Shown one piece after another: positions 56,997 through 64,000 of a DNA stretch of 64,000 nucleotides. Within the stretch, counting starts at the first letter, position 1; each line of letters starts with the position of its first letter. The DNA is taken from NCBI RefSeq assembly GCF_001590865.1, contig NZ_BBUY01000008.1, forward strand, positions 62,001 to 126,000. Reading direction: 5' to 3'. This DNA is from Streptomyces sp. NBRC 110611 (GTDB lineage: Bacteria; Actinomycetota; Actinomycetes; Streptomycetales; Streptomycetaceae). The position numbers and the translations under genes are program-made. Under the pieces are notes generated by a model. The model was not told where the DNA came from, did not search any database, and saw nothing but the letters and a program-made list of their open reading frames with translations.

Positions 56997-57460
56997 CTCG
57001 GCTGACTCGGCTGGCTTGGCTGACTCGGCTGAGGGGCCGCTCACGTGTCCTCGCTCTGTGGGAAGGCATGGTGCTTGGGGTCGGTGATGCCCATTCGCCG
57101 GCTGGGGCGTGCGAGCGGTTGGACGCAGCGGCCCCGCTACCTCCTGACCCCCGACGAGTGCCTCCTCACTCCCGACGGTCACCTCCTCACTCACGACAGC
57201 TGCCTCCTCGCTCACGACGGCCCGGCACTGCGACGCGCGGCGCCGGGCCGTCCGGCCGTCCCGACCGGAAACGGAACTGCGCACCGGAACGGACCACGTA
57301 CGCCGGAACGGACCGCGTATGGGAACGGACCGTCCCGCAGGCACGTCTCCCCCACTGCGCGGGCCGTCGGTGCCCCGGCCGTCGGCGCTCCGGCCGCCGG
57401 ACCGGCCGGTACATCCGTTCGAGTATCTTTCCGTGTAGTTGAGAGTGAGCGAGGACCCTC
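56997..57460. repeat. Repeat-rich gene-free stretch before the DUF2079 gene
   Basis: Several tandem arrays sit here: a 9-bp array (GACTCGGCT) at about 56994-57031, four 21-bp units at 57140-57223 (core CCTCCTCACTCCCGACGG), and three GGAACGGACC(A/G)CGTA-type copies at about 57265-57335. All lie in non-coding DNA. An ordinary gene is not supported, although 21-bp periodicity keeps one frame open. Confidence 0.75.
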
Positions 57461-58972
57461 ATGGACACGGCCGCAGCAACGGCCGGCGGTACCCCCGGGA
57501 CGGGCCCGGGCGCAGACGGCGGCATCCTGCCGCGGTCCCGGACCGCCACCCCGGCCGCGACCGCCGCCCCCGCCCCGAGAGGCGCCCTCCTCGCTCCGCT
57601 GCGTGCCCGGACCGCTTCGCTGCGCGCCCCCCGGCTAGACCCGTACTGGACCGCCGGATTCTTCTTCGTCGCCTTCGCGCTGCTGGCCCTGTGGCGCTTC
57701 CGTACGCTGTCCACGTCCTCCTGGGACCTGGGCATATTCGAGCAGGCGATACGCGGCTACGCCCATTTCCAGGCGCCGATAGTCGATCTCAAGGGCCCGG
57801 GCACCAACATCCTCGGCGACCACTTCAGCCCCGTCCTGGTCCTGCTGGCCCCGTTCTACCGGCTCTTCCCCTCCCCCCTGACCCTGCTGATCGCCCAGGC
57901 CGCCCTGTTCGCGCTCTCCACGGTCCCGGTCACCCGCGCCGCGGCCCGCCACCTCGGCCGCTGGCCGGGCCTGGCCATCGGCATCGCGTACGGCATGTCC
58001 TGGGGCGTACAGAAGGCCGTGGACTTCGACTTCCACGAGATCGCCTTCGCGCTGCCGCTGATCGCCTTCGCCCTTGAGGCGGTGCTGCGCGGGCGGTGGA
58101 CCGCGGCGGTGTGCTGGGCCGCGCCGCTCGTCCTGGTCAAGGAGGACCTCGGCGTCACCGCCGCCGCCATCGGGGCCCTCGCCCTGCTGCGTACTCGCCG
58201 GGCCGGTCCGCTGCCCATCGCCCTGGTCGCCTTCGGCCTCACCGCCTCCGCCGTAACCCTCGGCGTGGTCATCCCCGCTTTCAACGGCTCGGGCTCGTAC
58301 GACTACTGGAGCAAGTTCGGGGCCGACGGCGGCGGTGCGACCATCCCGCTCGGCACCGCGCTCAACACCACGCTGTGGGTCCTGCTGCCCACGACCGGGC
58401 TCCTCGCGCTGCGCTCCCCCCTTCTCCTGGTCGCGCTGCCCACCCTCGGCTGGCGGTTCCTCTCGCACGAGTCGCACTACTGGGGCACCGACTGGCACTA
58501 CAACGCCGTCCTGATGCCGGTGGTCTTCCTCGCCCTCGTGGACGCCCTGCCCCGGGCCCGGGCCTCGGCCCGGCCCTGGCTGCGCTCGTACGCCCACCAC
58601 CTGCCGGCCGCCGCCCTGGCCGCCGCCCTCGCGCTCACCGCCACCCTGCCGCTGGCCCGGCTCACCGAGACGGCCACCTACCGCACGCCGCCGGAGGCCG
58701 CCGCCGCGGCGAAGCTGCTGGAGCGCATACCCGACGGGGCCACCGTGGAGTCCGGTATCCGCCCGCTGAGCCGGCTCACCGACCGCACCCGGGTCTTCTG
58801 GATGGGCGACACGGGCGGGCTGGCACCCGACTACATCGCGGACGAACTCCGCGACGACCGCACCCCGAAGCAGGCCCTCGCCGACGCGGCGGCCCGCCAC
58901 CCGGAGTCGTCGTACGCGCTTCTCGGCGACAGCGGGAACATCGTTGTCCTGCGGCGGGTCGCCGCGCGCTGA
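57461..58972 (+). CDS. DUF2079 integral membrane protein
   Basis: The 503-residue protein has a disordered Ala/Thr-rich N-terminus (~60 residues) then about ten membrane helices. The DUF2079 signatures are STSSWDLGIFEQAIRGY and LGDHFSPVLVLLAPFYRLF in the first loops. A late soluble part (about 415-503) follows. The family resembles GT-C glycosyltransferases in topology; the early Asp/Glu/His could be catalytic, but activity is unproven. GAGG precedes the ATG at 57461 by several bases. It converges on mfd with a 39-base gap. Confidence 0.9.
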   Translation: MDTAAATAGGTPGTGPGADGGILPRSRTATPAATAAPAPRGALLAPLRARTASLRAPRLDPYWTAGFFFVAFALLALWRFRTLSTSSWDLGIFEQAIRGYAHFQAPIVDLKGPGTNILGDHFSPVLVLLAPFYRLFPSPLTLLIAQAALFALSTVPVTRAAARHLGRWPGLAIGIAYGMSWGVQKAVDFDFHEIAFALPLIAFALEAVLRGRWTAAVCWAAPLVLVKEDLGVTAAAIGALALLRTRRAGPLPIALVAFGLTASAVTLGVVIPAFNGSGSYDYWSKFGADGGGATIPLGTALNTTLWVLLPTTGLLALRSPLLLVALPTLGWRFLSHESHYWGTDWHYNAVLMPVVFLALVDALPRARASARPWLRSYAHHLPAAALAAALALTATLPLARLTETATYRTPPEAAAAAKLLERIPDGATVESGIRPLSRLTDRTRVFWMGDTGGLAPDYIADELRDDRTPKQALADAAARHPESSYALLGDSGNIVVLRRVAAR

Positions 58973-59011
58973 GGCGCGACGACGGTCCGGCACCACGCTC
59001 CGCCTGGGCCG

Positions 59012-62000
59012 CTACGACCCCAGAACCGTCGCCAGGAACTCCCCCACCCAGGCCAGCAGCTCGCGGCCGACCAGGGGCTTGCCGCCGATCTTGCCGGTGG
59101 TCGGGCGCGGCACCAGGATCTGGCGGGTGGCCGGCTTGAGGACCGTGCGCGGGTAGAGGCGCTTGAGGCGGAGCTCCTGGGACTCGCGGAGTTCGACCGG
59201 ACCGAAGCGGATGTTGCTGCCCTGGAGGGTGATGTCCGTGACCCCGCAGGAGCGGGCGAGCATGCGCAGGCCGGCGACCAGGAGGAGGTTCTCGACCGGC
59301 TCCGGCAGCTTGCCGTAGCGGTCGGTGAGCTCCTCGCGGACGGCGGCGATGTCCTCCTCCGAGGTGGCGGAGGCGATGGCGCGGTAGGCCTGGAGGCGCA
59401 GGCGCTCGCCGGGCGCGTAGTCGTGCGGGACGTGCGCGTCGACGGGGAGCTCGATCTTCACCTCCAGCGGCGGCTCCTCCTCCGCGCCGCCCTCCAGGGA
59501 AGCGCGGTAGTCGGCGACGGCCTCGCCGACCATGCGGACGTAGAGATCGAAGCCGACACCGGCGATATGGCCGGACTGTTCGCCGCCGAGCAGGTTGCCC
59601 GCGCCGCGGATCTCCAGGTCCTTCATCGCGACGTACATGCCCGCGCCCATCTCCGTGTGCTGGGCGATGGTCGCCAGGCGCTCGTGGGCGGTCTCGGTGA
59701 GCGGCTTCTCGGGCGGGTAGAGGAAGTAGGCGTAGCCGCGCTCGCGGCCCCGGCCCACCCGGCCGCGCAGCTGATGCAGCTGGCTCAGGCCGAAGTTGTC
59801 ACCGCGCTCGACGATCAAGGTGTTGGCGTTGGAGATGTCGATGCCGGACTCGACGATCGTGGTCGAGACCAGGACGTCGAACTTCTTCTCCCAGAAGTCG
59901 ACGACGACCTGCTCCAGCGCGTTCTCCGACATCTGGCCGTGCGCGGTGGCGATCCGGGCCTCGGGGACGATCGCGCGCAGCCGTGCCGCGGCCTTGTCGA
60001 TCGTCTCCACCCTGTTGTGGATGTAGAAGACCTGGCCCTCGCGCAGCAGTTCACGGCGGAGGGCCGCGCCGATCTGCTTCTCCTCGTACGGGCCGACGAA
60101 GGTCAGGACCGGGTGGCGCTCCTCGGGCGGGGTGGTGATCGTGGACATCTCGCGGATGCCCGTGACCGCCATCTCCAGCGTGCGGGGGATCGGGGTCGCG
60201 GACATCGTCAGGACGTCCACGTTGGCGCGGAGCTTCTTCAGCTGCTCCTTGTGCTCGACGCCGAAGCGCTGCTCCTCGTCGACGATGACCAGCCCCAGGT
60301 CCTTGAACTTGGTCTCGGAGGAGAACAGGCGGTGGGTGCCGATGACGATGTCGACCGCCCCCTCCCGCAGCCCCTCCAGGGTCGCCTTGGCCTCCACGTC
60401 GGTCTGGAAGCGGGAGAGCGCCCGGACGTTGACGGGGAACTGGCCATAGCGCTCGGTGAACGTGCCGTAGTGCTGCTGGACGAGGAGGGTGGTGGGCACC
60501 AGCACGGCGACCTGCTTGCCGTCCTGGACGGCCTTGAAGGCGGCGCGGACCGCGATCTCGGTCTTGCCGTAGCCCACGTCGCCGCAGATCAGACGGTCCA
60601 TCGGGACCGACTTCTGCATATCGTCCTTGACCTCGGCGATGGTGGTGAGCTGGTCGGGCGTCTCCGCGTACGGGAACGCGTCCTCCAGCTCGCGCTGCCA
60701 GGGGGTGTCCGGGCCGAAGGCGTGGCCGGGGGCGGCCATCCGGGCGGAGTAGAGCTTGATCAGATCCGCCGCGATCTCCTTGACGGCCTTCTTGGCGCGC
60801 GCCTTGGTCTTCGTCCAGTCGGCGCCGCCGAGGCGGTGCAGGGTCGGGGCCTCGCCGCCCACGTACTTGGTGACCTGCTCCAGCTGGTCGGTGGGGATGT
60901 AGAGACGGTCGCCGGGCTGGCCGCGCTTGGCGGGCGCGTACTCGACGAGGAGGTACTCGCGGGTGGCGCCCTGGACGGTGCGCTGCACCATCTCGATGTA
61001 GCGGCCGACGCCGTGCTGCTCGTGGACGATGAAGTCGCCCGCCTGGAGCGTGAGCGGATCGATCTGCTTACGGCGGCGGGCCGGCATCCGCGCCCCGTCC
61101 TTGCCGGCCGCCTTCTGGCCGGACAGGTCGGTCTCGGTCAGCACGGCGAGCTTGCGGGACGGGTCGACGAAGCCGTTGTCGAGGGAGCCGCAGGCGACGT
61201 GGACGACCGACGGCGAGACTTCGGACAGGTCGGCGTCGAGGCGGGCGGCGATCCCCTCACCGCCGAGGACCTCGACCGTACGGGCCGCCGGGCCGTGCGC
61301 CTCGGTCACGTACACCGTGCGCCAGCCGTCGGCGAGCCACCGCTTGGTGTCGGACAGCGCCCGCCGGGTGTCGCCGCGGTAGCTCTCAGGGGCGTGCATC
61401 CCGAGCTTGAGGGTGTCCTCACCCGCCGGCGCGTCAGCGCCGTATGTCAGCGTCTCGTCGGCGGCGAAGGGCGAGACGGACCACCACATCATGCCCAGCT
61501 CACGGGCCCGGTCGCGGACGTCGGCGATACCCCACAGCGAGGCCGCGCCGACATCGATCGGAGCCGCTCCGCCCCCCGCGCCCGCCCGTCGCCCACCACC
61601 GCCCGTTACGGAACGGACTTCGTCCGTACGGGACATTGCGGCTGCCGCCCAGGACGCCTGGAGGAACTCCTGGCTGGTGGCCACCAGGTCGGCGGCCCGG
61701 GTGCGTACCCGCTCCGGGTCGCAGACCACGGTCATGGAGCCCTTCGGCAGTACGTCCAGCAGCAGCTCCATATCGTCGACGAGCACCGGAGCCAGGGACT
61801 CCATCCCCTCCACCGCGATGCCCTCGGCGATCTTGCCGAGCAGCTCGCCCAGCTCCGGATGCTCCTCGGCGAGGGCCGCGGCCCGTCCCCGCACGTCCTC
61901 GGTGAGCAGCAGCTCACGGCACGGTGGTGCCCACAGGCCGTGTTCGGCGACCTCCAGGGAGCGCTGGTCGGCGACCTTGAAGTAGCGGATCTCCTCGACG

Positions 62001-62635
62001 TCGTCGCCCCAGAACTCGACCCGGAGCGGGTGCTCCTCGGTGGGCGGGAACACATCCAGGATGCCGCCGCGGACCGCGAACTCACCGCGCTTCTCGACCA
62101 GTTCGACGCGCGTGTACGCGGCGGCCGCCAGCCCGTCGACGACCTCTTCCAGGTCGGCCGACTCGCCCGTGCGCAGACTGACCGGCTCCAGGTCGCCCAG
62201 GCCCTTGACCTGCGGCTGGAGCACGGAACGGATCGGCGCGACGACGACGGAGACCGGGCCGGCGGTCGGGTCGTCCGGCCGCGGATGGGCGAGCCGGCGC
62301 AGCACCGCGAGACGGCGGCCGACGGTGTCCGAGCGCGGGGAGAGCCGCTCGTGCGGCAGCGTCTCCCAGGCCGGGAACTCCACGACGGAGTGCTCCTCGC
62401 CGGCCGGCACGAGGCTGCGCAGCGCCGCGGCCAGGTCCTCGGCCTCCCGGCCGGTGGCGGTCACCGCCAGCACGGGTCGCTGGGCCTCCCGGGCCAGCGC
62501 GCCGATCACGAACGGGCGGGCGGCCGGCGGGCCCACCACATCCACCTGCCGGCGGTGTCCGTCGGCCGCGGCCTGCACCGCTTCGGCGAGCGCCGGATCC
62601 CGTACGACGGCGTCGAGCAGACCAGTGAGGCTCAT
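59012..62635 (-). CDS. mfd: Transcription-repair coupling factor Mfd
   Basis: Mfd removes RNA polymerase stalled at lesions and recruits UvrA. The 1207-residue protein has the UvrB-like N-terminal half and the CarD-like RNA polymerase interaction domain (DFIVHEQHGVGRYIEM, near 535). RecG-type helicase motifs follow: GDVGYGKTE near 682, VIVDEEQRFG, MSATPIPRTLEMA, VESGIDISNANTLIVERGD and QLRGRVGRG. A TRCF C-terminal domain follows. The ATG at 62635 is preferred; a TTG at 62656 is an alternative. Inside domain 2 a Gly/Ala-rich insert (GGGGRRAGAGGGAA) is a Streptomyces-type expansion. Confidence 0.97.
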   Translation of the reverse strand: MSLTGLLDAVVRDPALAEAVQAAADGHRRQVDVVGPPAARPFVIGALAREAQRPVLAVTATGREAEDLAAALRSLVPAGEEHSVVEFPAWETLPHERLSPRSDTVGRRLAVLRRLAHPRPDDPTAGPVSVVVAPIRSVLQPQVKGLGDLEPVSLRTGESADLEEVVDGLAAAAYTRVELVEKRGEFAVRGGILDVFPPTEEHPLRVEFWGDDVEEIRYFKVADQRSLEVAEHGLWAPPCRELLLTEDVRGRAAALAEEHPELGELLGKIAEGIAVEGMESLAPVLVDDMELLLDVLPKGSMTVVCDPERVRTRAADLVATSQEFLQASWAAAAMSRTDEVRSVTGGGGRRAGAGGGAAPIDVGAASLWGIADVRDRARELGMMWWSVSPFAADETLTYGADAPAGEDTLKLGMHAPESYRGDTRRALSDTKRWLADGWRTVYVTEAHGPAARTVEVLGGEGIAARLDADLSEVSPSVVHVACGSLDNGFVDPSRKLAVLTETDLSGQKAAGKDGARMPARRRKQIDPLTLQAGDFIVHEQHGVGRYIEMVQRTVQGATREYLLVEYAPAKRGQPGDRLYIPTDQLEQVTKYVGGEAPTLHRLGGADWTKTKARAKKAVKEIAADLIKLYSARMAAPGHAFGPDTPWQRELEDAFPYAETPDQLTTIAEVKDDMQKSVPMDRLICGDVGYGKTEIAVRAAFKAVQDGKQVAVLVPTTLLVQQHYGTFTERYGQFPVNVRALSRFQTDVEAKATLEGLREGAVDIVIGTHRLFSSETKFKDLGLVIVDEEQRFGVEHKEQLKKLRANVDVLTMSATPIPRTLEMAVTGIREMSTITTPPEERHPVLTFVGPYEEKQIGAALRRELLREGQVFYIHNRVETIDKAAARLRAIVPEARIATAHGQMSENALEQVVVDFWEKKFDVLVSTTIVESGIDISNANTLIVERGDNFGLSQLHQLRGRVGRGRERGYAYFLYPPEKPLTETAHERLATIAQHTEMGAGMYVAMKDLEIRGAGNLLGGEQSGHIAGVGFDLYVRMVGEAVADYRASLEGGAEEEPPLEVKIELPVDAHVPHDYAPGERLRLQAYRAIASATSEEDIAAVREELTDRYGKLPEPVENLLLVAGLRMLARSCGVTDITLQGSNIRFGPVELRESQELRLKRLYPRTVLKPATRQILVPRPTTGKIGGKPLVGRELLAWVGEFLATVLGS

Positions 62636-62768
62636 GAAAGGGTTCCGTCCCAGCAAGCGAGGCGAACAACACGAACAGCCCGCGACGTCTCACGGGCGGG
62701 GCTGCCCACGATACGCCCGACCACCGACAGCCTGCCGCCCGCGCGGACGGGGCCCGGGCGGGCGGCTT

Positions 62769-62826
62769 CCGGACGGGCGGCTCCGGGCCGGTCAGCTCCC
62801 GGACGGGCGGCTCCGGGCCGGTCAGC
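62769..62826. repeat. 28-bp direct duplication at the 3' end of the coiled-coil gene
   Basis: The 28-bp unit (starting CCGGACGGGCGGCTCCGG) occurs at 62769-62796 and 62799-62826; the second copy includes the stop codon of the coiled-coil protein. A partial third copy lies just before at about 62758-62768. Confidence 0.85.
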
Positions 62827-63955
62827 CTTCGGCGCTGCCTCGGGTGCGGGGCAGCCGGGTCTCCAGCGTGTCCTCGTTGTCGGGGTCGGCAACCGTCGCG
62901 CCCGCGGCTCCCAGGGCTCCCGGAGCTCCCGCGGCCCCCGGGGCCCAAGCCGCCGCTCCTTCCGACGGCTCGGACTCCGTGGACTGGACCGAAGCGGCGG
63001 ATGCGGTACAGGTGTCGGATGCGGTAGATGCGTCGGACGAGGCGGAGCCGAGGCTCTCGTCCTCCGCCCCCTCCGGCTCCGGCGCCTTCCCGGTCAGCGC
63101 CGCCAGGCTGTTCCGTACATGCGTCATATGGGAGCGGACCTCCTCGCGCCGCTCCGCGTGCTCCCGCAGAATCCGCTCCGTGGCCCGCTCGATGCGCTCC
63201 GCTTCGACCCTCGCCTGGGCCAGCAGCTCCGCGGCGCGGTCCTCGGCGGCCTCCTGCTGGTGCCGGGCGGCCTCCTCGACCTCCGCCTGCAGCCGGCGGT
63301 GCTCGGCGATGATCCCCTGCCCGTGCGCGTCCAGCTGCGTGACCACCTGGTCCAGCTCCGCCTCGCGCTCCGCGATCCGCCGCCCGGCCGCGTCCCACTC
63401 CTCGGCCTGCTGCTTCTCCTGGTCACTCAGCAGCTGCTCGGTACGGCGGAACATCTCGGCCAGCTCCTCGCCCGCCTCCGCGCGCAGCTGCTCGGCCTCC
63501 TTCGCCGCCCCGGCCACCAGCCGGGCGGCCTCGTGCTCCGCCCGCTCCACCGTCCGCCGGGACAGCTCATCCGCCTCGGTGCGCAGCGCGGACGCCGCCC
63601 GGTCCGCCGCGTCCCGCACCTCGCGCCCGTACGCGTCGGCCTCCTCGCGGGCCTCCTTCGCGGCGTGCTCCGCCTCGGCACGCAGCCGGGCCGCCTCCGA
63701 CTCCGACGTGTTCAGGATCAGCAGGGCGTCTCTGCCGAGAGTCTCGTACGCCGGCTCCGGCAGCTCTGCCACACGGGCGCGCAGCGCGTCGAGTTCGGCC
63801 TCCATCTCACTGCACAGGACGGTGAGCCGGGCGGCACGCTCCCAGCACGAGTCGCGGTCGATGGAGAGTCCTTCGAAGCGACGGTCCACGTCCTCCGGGC
63901 GGTAGCCACGCCCTCGTACGGTCTCGAACCCGTGAGGCGAAACCGATGCACTCAT
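62822..63955 (-). CDS. DivIVA-like long coiled-coil protein (cellulose-binding-protein type annotation)
   Basis: The 377-residue cytoplasmic protein has a DivIVA-like N-terminal cap (FETVRGRGYRPEDVDRRFEG) and a continuous coiled coil of about 240 residues (Ala/Glu/Arg heptads, about 40-285). An acidic, Ala/Gly/Pro-rich tail follows. Streptomyces genomes often label such proteins cellulose-binding, but the sequence fits polar or septal scaffold proteins related to DivIVA, Scy or FilP. The ATG at 63955 has GAGGGG upstream. It lies directly upstream of mfd on the same strand, 186 bases apart. Confidence 0.88.
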   Translation of the reverse strand: MSASVSPHGFETVRGRGYRPEDVDRRFEGLSIDRDSCWERAARLTVLCSEMEAELDALRARVAELPEPAYETLGRDALLILNTSESEAARLRAEAEHAAKEAREEADAYGREVRDAADRAASALRTEADELSRRTVERAEHEAARLVAGAAKEAEQLRAEAGEELAEMFRRTEQLLSDQEKQQAEEWDAAGRRIAEREAELDQVVTQLDAHGQGIIAEHRRLQAEVEEAARHQQEAAEDRAAELLAQARVEAERIERATERILREHAERREEVRSHMTHVRNSLAALTGKAPEPEGAEDESLGSASSDASTASDTCTASAASVQSTESEPSEGAAAWAPGAAGAPGALGAAGATVADPDNEDTLETRLPRTRGSAEG

Positions 63956-64000
63956 CCCTGAAGCCCCTCTGTGGAGTTACGCGCGATGTCGTGTGGACGG
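63956..64000. other. Right edge: upstream region of the coiled-coil gene
   Basis: Only the ribosome site (GAGGGG, about 63966-63971, minus strand) and leader sequence are visible; nothing else is supported. Confidence 0.5.

Noticed and set aside
57140..57223. CRISPR-like array
   Set aside because: The 21-bp units are directly adjacent without spacers, and no cas genes are present.
49864..57460. Integrative element or prophage with integrase
   Set aside because: The region looks variable, but no integrase, excisionase, transfer, replication or phage structural gene is seen, and no tRNA gene flanks it.
59423..63961. A 1512-codon plus-strand frame opposite mfd and the coiled-coil gene
   Set aside because: It is the complementary-strand shadow of high-GC codons; it has no family motifs, and the genuine proteins lie on the minus strand.

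Overview
The window is a piece of a Streptomyces-type chromosome. It is very GC-rich with G/C-ending codons and many GTG starts preceded by GGAGG-type ribosome binding sites. It also has a leucine tRNA with anticodon UAA (the bldA tRNA), resuscitation-promoting factors, a SigB/F-type sigma factor with partner-switching proteins, and the actinobacterial gene order NDH-2 / Ppx-GppA / DUF501 / DivIC / enolase / Rpf. Most of it reads as core chromosome. About 50.0-57.4 kb looks like a strain-variable insertion.

Layout. 0-3.1 kb: a leftward operon of three exported or surface proteins. 3.3-5.8 kb: an anti-sigma-type kinase and a STAS antagonist, divergent from a group 3 sigma factor. 5.8-11.4 kb: a leftward histidine-utilisation operon (hutU, an M20 amidohydrolase, hutF, hutI) with overlapping starts and stops. 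11.6-14.6 kb: a four-gene rightward operon (membrane protein, winged-helix regulator, ABC ATPase, ABC permease) behind a perfect palindrome that contains its promoter. 14.6-17.7 kb: a PLP decarboxylase of the DAP/ornithine class and an RpiR regulator. 17.7-21.9 kb: cystathionine beta-synthase, an SGNH hydrolase and a thiolase. 22.1-23.4 kb: a chain of three very small ORFs, two of them related copies, each overlapping the next by four bases and leading into a membrane-anchored coiled-coil protein. 23.7-25.6 kb: two small conserved proteins and a Bax-inhibitor-1-like protein. 26-30.3 kb: a fused glycosyltransferase / CDP-glycerol transferase and a GT4 glycosyltransferase, for wall polymer or glycan synthesis. 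30.4 kb: bldA. 31-34.4 kb: a MacB/FtsX-type ABC exporter. 34.4-44.2 kb: a leftward core block of cyclopropane synthase, NDH-2 with two Rex-like operators, Ppx/GppA, DUF501, DivIC, enolase, an Rpf gene behind a c-di-AMP (ydaO) riboswitch, and a second Rpf. 44.3-49.9 kb: a P450, a divergent LysR/MFS pair, MazG and a SurA-like lipoprotein.

50-57 kb is the accessory part. It holds an orphan ACP / ketosynthase / alpha-beta hydrolase trio, decayed gene fragments, a UTRA-only GntR-family protein without a DNA-binding half, and an XRE-TPR regulator followed by six small overlapping or tightly packed genes ending in a VOC protein. 57.4-64 kb returns to core-type genes: a DUF2079 membrane protein, the transcription-repair coupling factor Mfd and a DivIVA-like coiled-coil protein cut close to the right edge. 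I see no integrase, transposase, rRNA or CRISPR array.
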